DNA of 7,174 bases from Deltaproteobacteria bacterium. Its GTDB lineage: Bacteria > Desulfobacterota > DSM-4660 > Desulfatiglandales > Desulfatiglandaceae. The notes below the pieces were generated by a model. The model saw only the letters and a program-made list of their open reading frames with translations. It had not been told where the DNA came from and searched no databases. This document shows positions 1 through 5,229 of this stretch, piece by piece (the first letter of the stretch is position 1; each line of letters begins with the position of its first letter). The position numbers were made by a program, and so were the translations under genes. The stretch is from contig JAGHDR010000311.1 of NCBI GenBank assembly GCA_021159825.1, forward strand, positions 1-7,174, in the 5' to 3' direction.

Positions 1-723
1 ATTCGCTTCCTTAATGATGGCCTTGCCCGCGGGGCCCTCGGGAATCACTTTCAAACGGATACGCTCGGCTGAAACGCCGTCGGCAACCAGCAGCGCCTTT
101 CCCTTTGCAAAGACGTCTTCTACGGCGCTGTCCCCCACATTTCCTTTTCTGGAAACCGCCAGAAGGGTCACATCCTGGTCTTGCGCCTTTCCCAGAATAA
201 AGCTCACATGATCCAGCATGCGGTGGGAGGCGTCCGATCCATCCACGCAGGCCAGCACATGTTTTCGCCCCGGATCGGGCTTTCGGCAAAGCCAGAGAGG
301 AAAATCCCATGTCTGCTCAACCAAACCCCTGGTGACGCTTTCATCAAAGGCGTGTTCCAACCGGGAAAGACCCCTTCGCCCCAGCACAACGGCATCATAT
401 TTCCCTTCGGAACCCTCCTGAATGATCTCATTCACCTTGGAGATCCTGCGGGTCCTGAGTTTGACTAAGACCTGTTCCGCTTTGAAGCCCAGTTTCAGAA
501 GTTCTCCCTTTGCTTCATTCAGGGACTTTCGCCCCCTGGCTTCTGATTTCCTGGTTTGAAGTTCCGTTTCATGATCGGCCTCAAAGCGGCCTGGCGGCTT
601 GGGCGTCAGATACAGAAGGGTGATATTCATCTCTTCTTTATCGGCAAAAAAGTGCCCCACAAACCGAACCCCGAACAAATTGTCCTTTTTCTCACTAATC
701 GTTACAAGCAGGTGCCTTTCCAT
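1..723 (-). CDS. Universal stress protein, tandem UspA domains (3' end outside window)
   Basis: The reading frame is open from an ATG at 723 to the window edge, giving 241 residues without a stop; the C-terminus is missing. A strong AAGGAGGG ribosome site (733-740) fixes the start. Residues 3-148 form a first Usp-like domain. Its nucleotide-binding loop GRRGLSRLEHAFDES (115-129) follows the family pattern G-2x-G-9x-G-S/T, except that the last Gly is Glu128. A second domain begins near residue 154 with the typical strand and turn KHVLACVDGSDASHRML; its own ATP loop lies beyond the window. Such cytoplasmic proteins bind ATP or other ligands and help survival under starvation or stress; the ligand here is unknown. 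It is divergent from the glycogen-binding protein gene, so the two share one upstream region. The fold assignment is firm; the exact role is not. Confidence 0.9.
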   Translation of the reverse strand, partial: MERHLLVTISEKKDNLFGVRFVGHFFADKEEMNITLLYLTPKPPGRFEADHETELQTRKSEARGRKSLNEAKGELLKLGFKAEQVLVKLRTRRISKVNEIIQEGSEGKYDAVVLGRRGLSRLEHAFDESVTRGLVEQTWDFPLWLCRKPDPGRKHVLACVDGSDASHRMLDHVSFILGKAQDQDVTLLAVSRKGNVGDSAVEDVFAKGKALLVADGVSAERIRLKVIPEGPAGKAIIKEAN

Positions 724-974
724 TTTTTTGAACCCTCCTTGATTTTTTTGATGGCGATCTTAAATGTTGGTGATTATTTCATTTGATTGTATCGCTCTAT
801 TAAAAAAAAGTCATCATGGGAAAAATTTAATGGCAATTTTCGTACAGGGTATTGCAAGTATCCATGGATGCTGTTAAAGGTGTTACGAGCCGTCAAAGAA
901 ACATTTTCCCGAGCTAAATTATGGGAAAGCTCACAAGTTGAAGGTATTTTTGGAACATAAAGGGAGGTTTTGAA
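724..974. other. Divergent intergenic region between the stress protein and CBM48 genes
   Basis: This AT-rich stretch of 251 bases has no supported gene and must hold the promoters of both divergent genes. Besides the minus-strand promoter listed separately, it contains a 10-base palindrome ATCCATGGAT (860-869). It also has two mutually exclusive inverted repeats just before the CBM48 gene: TTTTCCC (904-910) with GGGAAA (923-928), and GAGCT (911-915) with AGCTC (927-931). These could be operator or leader structures. No convincing plus-strand -35/-10 pair was found. Confidence 0.5.
786..814 (-). promoter_or_regulatory. Candidate sigma-70 promoter for the universal stress protein gene
   Basis: On the minus strand a -35-like ATGACT (809-814, 4 of 6 to TTGACA) is separated by 17 bases from a -10-like TACAAT (786-791, 5 of 6 to TATAAT). 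Transcription would start near 779, leaving a leader of about 55 bases before the ATG at 723. The spacer is rich in T, which is common in promoters. This is pattern matching only. Confidence 0.45.
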
Positions 975-1277
975 ATGGATTCAAAGAAAAAGGCAACAAC
1001 AGCCAAAACCCAAATCAAGCGCAAACGGGTAACCATGACCTTTGAGGCCCCCGATGCGGAAACGGTTTCACTGATGGGCGATTTCAACCAGTGGAATGCA
1101 AAGAAACATCCCATGAAACAAGTTGAGCACGGCGTGTGGCGGAAAATCATCGTGGTTCCGCCGGGCCGGTATGAATACCGCTTCATGGTAGACGGCAGGT
1201 GGCGGAATGATCCCGCCAATAACCAGACCCGCGCCAACTGTTTCGGCAGCACCAACAATATCCTTGGCGTCAAATAA
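975..1277 (+). CDS. Stand-alone glycogen-binding (CBM48 / isoamylase early-set) domain protein
   Basis: This 100-residue protein is almost entirely one carbohydrate-binding module, after a basic N-terminus (residues 1-18). It matches the glycogen-binding domain of AMPK beta subunits: GDFNQW (35-40), EYRFMVDGRW (67-76), the following NDP, and STNNILGV near the end. The residues that stack on or contact sugar in the AMPK domain have equivalents here: Trp40, Trp76, Arg69 (Lys in AMPK) and Asn94/Asn95. There is no catalytic domain, signal peptide or membrane segment, so it probably sits in the cytoplasm on glycogen or another alpha-glucan. GGGAGG (962-967), seven bases before the ATG, supports the start. 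A hairpin terminator follows. Any partner enzyme it recruits is unknown; none is encoded nearby. Confidence 0.9.
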   Translation: MDSKKKATTAKTQIKRKRVTMTFEAPDAETVSLMGDFNQWNAKKHPMKQVEHGVWRKIIVVPPGRYEYRFMVDGRWRNDPANNQTRANCFGSTNNILGVK

Positions 1278-1316
1278 TCCCAAAACGGCGGCCCCATCCC
1301 AAACCCCGGTTCCCTT

Positions 1317-1356
1317 AAAACCAGCCGCACCGGTTCCCATATCGGTGCGGCGGTTT
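1317..1356 (+). terminator. Strong hairpin downstream of the CBM48 gene
   Basis: GCCGCACCG (1324-1332) pairs perfectly with CGGTGCGGC (1343-1351) around a 10-base loop. The stem extends past a bulged A1323 by pairing AAACC (1318-1322) with GGTTT (1352-1356). The T run after it is short and followed by C, so termination may be imperfect or the hairpin may mainly protect the 3' end. It lies 40 bases after the stop codon. Confidence 0.6.
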
Positions 1357-1664
1357 CCCCCTTCCCTGAGCCTCCTTTACGGTCATACTGAAACCCCGTC
1401 CCCACTTAGGCAATGGCGTTCGTTTAAGGAATTACAGTGGTACGGTCATTGGCGGCGTCGCTGAAATTTTCTTTTTCTTTTTTCCTCTCTACCATGAATA
1501 CATGGTGCAATCTGCTTCAATCTGATGCAATGCCTATTTCATTTGTCCTCTCTTTCCGATTCATGGTATCTTCATCCAAAATCCACACAATAATCAGAGC
1601 CCTTATTCTGGTGCATTTTTTTCTTTTAAAATCAGGAAGCAAAATCGGAACAAGGTTCTAAAAA
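1357..1664. other. Gene-free stretch upstream of the L,D-transpeptidase
   Basis: About 308 bases with no gene I can support. It is T- and C-rich on the plus strand, unlike the coding regions beside it. It holds a perfect inverted repeat, ACCATG-AATA-CATGGT (1491-1506), and a weak promoter-like pair TTGTCC (1543-1548) and TATCTT (1567-1572) with an 18-base spacer, each 4 of 6 to consensus. The promoter of the transpeptidase gene should be here. A 74-codon frame from a GTG at 1437 to a TAA at 1659-1661 was judged non-coding. Confidence 0.5.
1491..1506. repeat. 16-base perfect palindrome, possible operator
   Basis: ACCATG (1491-1496) and CATGGT (1501-1506) flank AATA, giving a dyad of the size bound by a dimeric regulator. 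It lies about 160 bases upstream of the transpeptidase start and ahead of a weak promoter-like pair. The only support is the symmetry. Confidence 0.3.
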
Positions 1665-2630
1665 ATGAGACGGCGCAAAAGAGAGATTCGGATTACCCGA
1701 TTGGCATTGGCCATTGGGTTCATACTGGTGTTGACAGAATCCGTCGGCGGACAAGACCCATATATCAGCTGGAGCAAGATCAAGCTCATTGAGATGAGTC
1801 GCCGGACCGGAAAAAAATCTCTTACCTTTAAGCCGGACACCCTCATCGGAAAACCCCAACACCACAGGATCGAAAAAGGAGAAACCCTGCTGGATATTGC
1901 CCGACGATATGATCTCGGCATCAACGAACTGCAGGACCTCTATCCCAAACTGGATCCCTGGATCCCTCCTGAAGGCACGGATCTGGTTATTCCTTCGCAG
2001 TGGATACTGCCGATGGCCGCGTGGGATGGGATTTTGATCAATGTAGCTGAACTCAGGCTCTTTTATTTCATGAAAACAAGGGACATGGTCAGGACATTTC
2101 CCGTTGGCATTGGCCACCTGGATGAACCCACGCCTCTGGGGACATCCACCATCGGGGAAAAAAGGACAAGGCCCACCTGGTTCGTTCCGCCGGACTTACA
2201 GCAAAAATACGGGGTCAAAACCGTTGCACCCGGACCCGACAACCCTCTGGGAAACTACTGGCTTGGTCTCCGTCATTCCAACTACGGGATTCACAGCACC
2301 AATATCCCCTGGTCCGTCGGCCGCATGGTGACCGGCGGCTGCATTCGATTATATCCGGAAGATATGGAACAACTTTTCGAATGGATCAGGGTCGGAACTC
2401 CCGTGAAAATCATCTACGAACCCGTGAAGTTCGGATTCCTTTCGGGAAGACTTTATGTGGAAGTACACAGGGACGTCTATAACAAAATAGAAGATCTTGT
2501 GAATTACGGGTTGGCACGATTGCACGCAGAGGGGCTTGTGGGAAAAACCAATCTTATCCGTCTTCTTCAAGCCTTGCTGCGGCAAGACGGCATTCCCATG
2601 GATATCACCTCTGACAAGCCCTCTGAATAA
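1665..2630 (+). CDS. LysM-YkuD L,D-transpeptidase (ErfK/YbiS type), periplasmic
   Basis: The protein has 321 residues. A basic N-terminus with a hydrophobic stretch (residues 12-28) looks like a secretion signal, probably cut near Gly29/Gln30. A LysM peptidoglycan-binding motif covers about 66-111 (HHRIEKGETLLDIARRYDLG, ending LVIPSQW). The YkuD catalytic domain follows at about 122-254, then a C-terminal extension of about 65 residues. The active site reads GIHSTN (208-213) and VTGGCIRLYPED (222-233), with His210 and the nucleophile Cys226. The usual [ST]HGC is TGGC here, so the second conserved His is Gly225's neighbour Gly224. Relatives in E. coli either make 3-3 crosslinks or attach Braun lipoprotein to meso-diaminopimelate; the convergent lipoprotein gene favours attachment. 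A stop codon in frame at 1659-1661 fixes the start; the ribosome site is a weak AAGG (1652-1655). Confidence 0.92.
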   Translation: MRRRKREIRITRLALAIGFILVLTESVGGQDPYISWSKIKLIEMSRRTGKKSLTFKPDTLIGKPQHHRIEKGETLLDIARRYDLGINELQDLYPKLDPWIPPEGTDLVIPSQWILPMAAWDGILINVAELRLFYFMKTRDMVRTFPVGIGHLDEPTPLGTSTIGEKRTRPTWFVPPDLQQKYGVKTVAPGPDNPLGNYWLGLRHSNYGIHSTNIPWSVGRMVTGGCIRLYPEDMEQLFEWIRVGTPVKIIYEPVKFGFLSGRLYVEVHRDVYNKIEDLVNYGLARLHAEGLVGKTNLIRLLQALLRQDGIPMDITSDKPSE

Positions 2631-2655
2631 ATCTCGTGATCCTGATTGCCGTACC

Positions 2656-2688
2656 CGGATTCGGCGGTTTAAATCCGTCTTCCCGAAT
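2656..2688. terminator. Nested inverted repeats between convergent genes, weak bidirectional terminator candidate
   Basis: CGGATT (2656-2661) can pair with AATCCG (2672-2677), and ATTCGG (2659-2664) can instead pair with CCGAAT (2683-2688). Both hairpins cannot form together. The position between two genes that end towards each other suits a shared terminator, but neither strand has a clear T run. Confidence 0.3.
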
Positions 2689-2718
2689 GTACAACCCCCA
2701 GGAATGGAGATAGGACAC

Positions 2719-3081
2719 TTACTTCTTCATTTTTTTCATAAAAATGGCCTCGGTTTTTTTAGCCATGGCCTCAGCCCTGTCCGCTTCGGACTGCGCCCGA
2801 TCGGCAGCCGCTTCCGACTTCAGAGCATCTGCTTCCGACTGCAGGGCAGCCGCTTCCGATCTTAAGGCAGCTGCTTCCGACTTCTCGGATTCACTTGCAA
2901 CCATCGACTTGGCTCTCTCCGCCTTTTCCATGGCCGAATCGACTTTCTCCGCAACCTGATTAACCTGTTCCTGGAGCGCGGCCAATTCCTTCGTGGTAGC
3001 GCAACTCAACACGGCCCCAAAACTGAACAGGGCTACCGCCACAATTGCCATGATGCGTACGGGTTCTTTCAAATGTCTCAT
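2719..3081 (-). CDS. Lpp-like alanine-zipper outer-membrane lipoprotein
   Basis: The protein has 120 residues and a lipoprotein signal: hydrophobic segment 8-25 and lipobox V-L-S-C with the lipidated Cys27. Ala at +2 is not the Asp that retains lipoproteins in the inner membrane in E. coli, so outer-membrane sorting is expected. The mature part is a long helix of Ala/Glu/Ser/Lys heptads (about 30-112), typical of Braun-type trimeric coiled coils, and it ends in KKMKK. In Lpp the C-terminal Lys is the residue joined to peptidoglycan by L,D-transpeptidases; one is encoded convergently next door. Residues 65-93 come from four 21-base repeat units. AAGGAGG (3089-3095), seven bases from the ATG, fixes the start. 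It is longer than E. coli Lpp (78-residue precursor). Function as a tether is inferred from context. Confidence 0.85.
   Translation of the reverse strand: MRHLKEPVRIMAIVAVALFSFGAVLSCATTKELAALQEQVNQVAEKVDSAMEKAERAKSMVASESEKSEAAALRSEAAALQSEADALKSEAAADRAQSEADRAEAMAKKTEAIFMKKMKK
2804..2887 (-). repeat. Four tandem 21-base units inside the lipoprotein gene
   Basis: Units at 2804-2824, 2825-2845, 2846-2866 and 2867-2887 share a core reading GCAGCCGCTTCCGA on the plus strand. Each encodes one seven-residue coiled-coil heptad of the SEAAALx type. The reading frame is kept, so loss or gain of a unit would only change helix length. Confidence 0.8.
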
Positions 3082-3165
3082 GTCCTTTCCTCCTTTTTAT
3101 CCTTTTTCATAAATGCTGACATTCATCTCTTTGGCCATTTTCCGAATCACGATAAGCGGAAAGCC

Positions 3166-3189
3166 CGAAACCGTCTTTAGGGGTTTTCG
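3166..3189 (-). terminator. Possible terminator after the STAS-like gene
   Basis: CGAAACC (3166-3172) and GGTTTTCG (3182-3189) form a seven-pair stem with one bulged base, 10 bases downstream of the stop codon at 3200 on the minus strand. The sequence that follows on that strand has only short T runs (GGCTTTCC), so this is a weak call. It would separate the four-gene group from the lipoprotein gene. Confidence 0.35.
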
Positions 3190-3199
3190 ACCAGACCAA

Positions 3200-3502
3200 C
3201 TATGATAAGATGGAAACAAGGGAGTTCTTTTCCGGCGCTAGTTGGGAAGCATACTCTCCTGTAAATAAAAACGGCACTGTTTGTCCTTTCCGGATGTCAA
3301 GGTTGTTCCGGAATACGTCTTGTCCAAAAGGATGTATATTTCTCAAACAATCGGTATGAATGAAAACCCTTTCAATGCCGTTGGAGTTTCTTTTCAGAAT
3401 ATTAAGCAATTGGTGTGCTGAACTACCATCAAAATCCCCTAACAGTTTAAGGTGCAGGCTTTGGCTGTTTCTGTGAACGAATATCCTAAAATTTGATGCC
3501 AT
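3200..3502 (-). CDS. STAS-like domain protein lacking the phospho-Ser motif
   Basis: The protein has 100 residues. An opening strand pair and helix, LHLKLLGDFDGSSAHQLLNI (16-35), resembles the N-terminal half of STAS (anti-sigma-factor antagonist) domains, and VFIHTDCLRNIHPFG (46-60) occupies the place of the usual strand and D-S-S-G loop. There the phosphorylatable Ser is absent: the loop reads His57-Pro58-Phe59-Gly60. The fold call is by pattern and moderately sure; the partner is unknown. Phosphorylation by an anti-sigma kinase at the usual site is not possible if the alignment is right. The start chosen is the ATG at 3502, because AGGAG (3511-3515) lies eight bases ahead; an ATG seven codons upstream (3523) has no clear ribosome site. 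It follows the receiver gene by 39 bases and is last in the group. Confidence 0.7.
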   Translation of the reverse strand: MASNFRIFVHRNSQSLHLKLLGDFDGSSAHQLLNILKRNSNGIERVFIHTDCLRNIHPFGQDVFRNNLDIRKGQTVPFLFTGEYASQLAPEKNSLVSILS

Positions 3503-3510
3503 AACAGGCG

Positions 3511-3515
3511 CTCCT
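3511..3515 (-). promoter_or_regulatory. Ribosome binding site that decides the STAS-like gene start
   Basis: AGGAG on the minus strand is eight bases before the ATG at 3502 and downstream of the alternative ATG at 3523, so it can serve only the shorter form of the protein. Confidence 0.7.
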
Positions 3516-3541
3516 TTTCGCATATGAGTATTCCGATTCCA

Positions 3542-4012
3542 TCACAAACGGTTCTCGGAAACCGCCCAATACCCGGGTGAATGAGTACAGTCCATATTGT
3601 CAAAGATAGAACCGTCTTCGTTTGTTTGGTGAGATATCGGATAATCCTGAAATTGAACAGTGGATTCAATCGCCATTTCAATCTTGAGCTTCAATTCGCC
3701 TAGATCTCCGCTCCTGACCACAACATAGTCGGCTGCAATGGCCCTTGGGTCGAATTTAAAGGCGGGATAACCGGTGCACAAAATGACCGGCAGGTCATAG
3801 TAATGGTGTCGGATATTCTGAAGCGCATCAAAACCGCTATGGTTCTGCATTGTGATGCTCAGGATGATGAGATCAGGCCTGTGGCGCTCAATCATTTCCA
3901 TCAGCCCCTCGCAATCATTTGCGGTGATAACTTGATATCCGGCATCGCTGAGTTCCTCCTTGTAGATCAAGCGAATTACGTAGTCATCGTCAATCATAAG
4001 AATTTTGTTCAT
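3542..4012 (-). CDS. Divergent receiver-domain protein with Ser in place of the phospho-Asp
   Basis: The protein has 156 residues. About 1-117 form a CheY-like receiver, followed by a 40-residue polar tail with no known output domain. The acidic pocket MIDDD (6-10) and the switch residue Thr80 (VILCTGY) are present. The phosphoacceptor position is Ser52 (LIILSITMQ, where LIILDI is expected), and the conserved Lys is Arg100 (VVVRSGD). The codon is clearly AGC. It is therefore probably not phosphorylated in the usual way and may act as a constitutive binding partner. The start is the ATG at 4012, which overlaps the upstream stop as ATGA and has a G-rich site (AAGGGGG) eight bases before it. A TTG at 4036 would add eight residues, with less support. 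It is third of the four-gene group. Confidence 0.88.
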   Translation of the reverse strand: MNKILMIDDDYVIRLIYKEELSDAGYQVITANDCEGLMEMIERHRPDLIILSITMQNHSGFDALQNIRHHYYDLPVILCTGYPAFKFDPRAIAADYVVVRSGDLGELKLKIEMAIESTVQFQDYPISHQTNEDGSIFDNMDCTHSPGYWAVSENRL

Positions 4013-4200
4013 AATACTCGCCCCCTTTCCGAACAATTTACAATTGAACGTCGTGGTAGAGGGCCTTTCCTGTCTGCCGCATGGTCGTCCATATCACCGT
4101 AAACGTAAGCAATATCACACTCAGGAAAAATCGTATTGAGCAATGCGGCTAAACCGTTGTCATGGTCTAACCGGTCGGCAAAAATCACGATCCTTTCCAT
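4009..4200 (-). CDS. Small protein of 63 residues, unrecognised
   Basis: I do not recognise a named family. A textbook AAAGGAGG site (4205-4212) sits just before the ATG at 4200, and the stop overlaps the next start as ATGA (4009-4012), so translation of the two is probably coupled. Residues 3-35 read like a strand-helix-strand unit: RIVIFADR, then DNGLAALLNTIFPE, then CDIAYVYG. This resembles the first third of a receiver or Rossmann-like fold with no phosphosite. The tail from about residue 40 is basic and polar, and its DNA also carries the ribosome site of the following gene. It could be a shortened receiver relative, a small partner protein, or mostly a coupling leader. It overlaps the preceding gene by 16 bases. 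Confidence 0.65.
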   Translation of the reverse strand: MERIVIFADRLDHDNGLAALLNTIFPECDIAYVYGDMDDHAADRKGPLPRRSIVNCSERGRVL

Positions 4201-4394
4201 GCAACCTCCTTTCTATCCGATTCACGCTTCTTCCCCTTGCCGGTTTCCAGACAGTATTGCCGCCATACACAATCCGTCCGGTCGCAAAGCCCTTCAGCCT
4301 TGAGAAAGCAATCAGGATTCCCTTCGCTACGCTGAATGCTTCTGACCAGCTCCGTTATATCGAGAAAACTATTTTTGACATCCATCGCACCCAT
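4185..4394 (-). CDS. Small four-Cys protein of 69 residues, unrecognised
   Basis: I cannot name this protein. Its centre, NPDCFLKAEGLCDRTDCVWR followed by QYC, holds four cysteines spaced C29-x7-C37-x4-C42-x5-C48, which suggests a metal site (zinc or iron-sulfur) or disulfides. A short helix, ITELVRSIQRSEG (13-25), precedes it and a Lys/Arg-rich tail follows. There is no signal peptide, so a cytoplasmic metal-binding role is more likely. The start at 4394 has GGAGA five bases upstream; ATG 4385 is an alternative that loses three residues. It is first in the four-gene group, about 30 bases after a good promoter, and overlaps the next gene by 16 bases. Cys clustering and gene packing make it likely to be real. 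Confidence 0.68.
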   Translation of the reverse strand: MGAMDVKNSFLDITELVRSIQRSEGNPDCFLKAEGLCDRTDCVWRQYCLETGKGKKRESDRKEVAWKGS

Positions 4395-4428
4395 GGCTCT
4401 CTCCGGTTAAATGAACTCATTAGGAGGG

Positions 4429-4457
4429 ATTATCTACGACAATATTTGCTTTGTCCA
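4429..4457 (-). promoter_or_regulatory. Sigma-70-type promoter of the small four-gene group
   Basis: On the minus strand TGGACA (4452-4457, 5 of 6 to TTGACA) and GATAAT (4429-4434, 5 of 6 to TATAAT) are separated by exactly 17 bases. Transcription would begin near 4422, giving a leader of about 28 bases before the ATG at 4394. It lies downstream of a terminator-like hairpin, so the group can be transcribed apart from the two-component genes. Confidence 0.65.
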
Positions 4458-4483
4458 TAGAGTGGAAGGCACATTTTTATAGG

Positions 4484-4515
4484 TAAAATTCCCGCAGCAA
4501 CGGGATTTTATCCCG
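4484..4515 (-). terminator. Terminator-like hairpin after the two-component cluster, with a competing fold
   Basis: TAAAATTCCCG (4484-4494) and CGGGATTTTA (4501-4510) form a ten-pair stem with one bulged T and loop CAGCAA. On the minus strand the stem closes into a T run (AATTTTA), as in intrinsic terminators; the plus strand also ends in TTTTA, so it could work both ways. The central CGGGA (4501-4505) can instead pair with TCCCG (4511-4515), forming a shorter alternative hairpin. It lies about 40 bases after the stop of the NarL-type regulator. Confidence 0.6.
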
Positions 4516-4551
4516 GAGGCAGACGGGGAAAAGGGCCAATGAGGAGGGGAT

Positions 4552-5229
4552 TTAACTTTTCCAGAGATCCACGTCAATCAAGCCAAGCTTTGCCGCATAC
4601 CGGACTAATTCCATGGCGCTGTGAAGGTCAAGTTTATTCATAATATTGGTTCGGTGGTTTTCAACGGTTTTGGGACTGATGAAAAGTTTTTCGGCAATTT
4701 TTTTTGTTGCAAGCCCCTCGGCTATCAGGCGCATGACTTGTTGCTCACGCGAGGTCAGCAAACCGTAACCGGCATCGGTGATTTTTGCAGCCTTTTCACC
4801 CGATTCCATAAGGTTTTTGGCTACCTGATGCGATAGGGACGCATCTATGAAATATTCACCTCTTGACACGGTTTCAAGACACTCAATGAGTCTTTCGCTC
4901 GCCGATTCCTTGACAACATATCCCGTGGCGCCTACCTGAAATGCCTCGGTGATATAGTCGATTTTGGAGTGCATGCTCAACATCATAATGCGAGTCTCGG
5001 AAAGGAGGCCTCGTATGCTTCTTGTAACATCAATACCGCTCTGATCCGGCAAAGAGAGGTCCATCACCACGAGGTCTGGCCTCAATTCTTCAGCCTTGAG
5101 CAACGCTTCACGTCCGGTTCCCGCTTCTCCGACCACCTCAAAACCGGAATGGCCTGCCAACAGCGATTTCAGTCCCTCCCTGAAAAGGGGGTGATCATCA
5201 ACAATCAAGACTGTCTTCTTTTTGCTCAC
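4552..5229 (-). CDS. NarL/FixJ-family response regulator (REC + LuxR-type HTH)
   Basis: The protein has 225 residues. The receiver (about 5-121) has all key residues: Asp11/Asp12, phosphoacceptor Asp57 (VVMDLSLPDQSG), Ser85 and Lys107 (YVVKES). A linker leads to a LuxR-type helix-turn-helix (about 156-215), with LLTSREQQVMRLIAEGLATK and the recognition region SPKTVENHRTNIMNKL. Phosphorylation should promote DNA binding and control transcription. The start is a GTG at 5229 with AGGAGGG (5236-5242) six bases upstream, lying within the end of the kinase gene; the two frames overlap by 32 bases. The adjacent kinase is of the HisKA_3 class that normally pairs with this regulator type, so it is almost certainly the cognate kinase. 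Target genes are unknown. Confidence 0.97.
   Translation of the reverse strand: MSKKKTVLIVDDHPLFREGLKSLLAGHSGFEVVGEAGTGREALLKAEELRPDLVVMDLSLPDQSGIDVTRSIRGLLSETRIMMLSMHSKIDYITEAFQVGATGYVVKESASERLIECLETVSRGEYFIDASLSHQVAKNLMESGEKAAKITDAGYGLLTSREQQVMRLIAEGLATKKIAEKLFISPKTVENHRTNIMNKLDLHSAMELVRYAAKLGLIDVDLWKS

Noticed and set aside
724..974. Sigma-54-type promoter near TGGCA at 831-835
   Set aside because: The GG and GC elements do not have the required spacing of ten bases.
914..1405. Open frame of 163 codons on the minus strand
   Set aside because: It lies opposite the well-supported CBM48 gene, has no domain or ribosome site I can see, and crosses the hairpin; it is a shadow.
1437..1661. 74-codon plus-strand frame starting with GTG just before the transpeptidase gene, with AAGGA six bases upstream
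   Set aside because: The product is a Ser/Phe-rich string with no family likeness, and the DNA is T/C-rich in a way unlike the neighbouring genes. The ribosome site may be chance. The TAA at its end only serves to fix the next start.
1632..2117. Open frame of 161 codons on the minus strand
   Set aside because: Antisense to the N-terminal half of the transpeptidase, whose signal peptide and LysM are clear.
2804..2887. Short regularly spaced repeats that might suggest a CRISPR array
   Set aside because: The units are directly joined 21-base heptad codons inside a coding sequence, without spacers.
4143..4460. Plus-strand frame of 105 codons
   Set aside because: Opposite the two overlapping small genes and their promoter; no recognisable domain and no good ribosome site.
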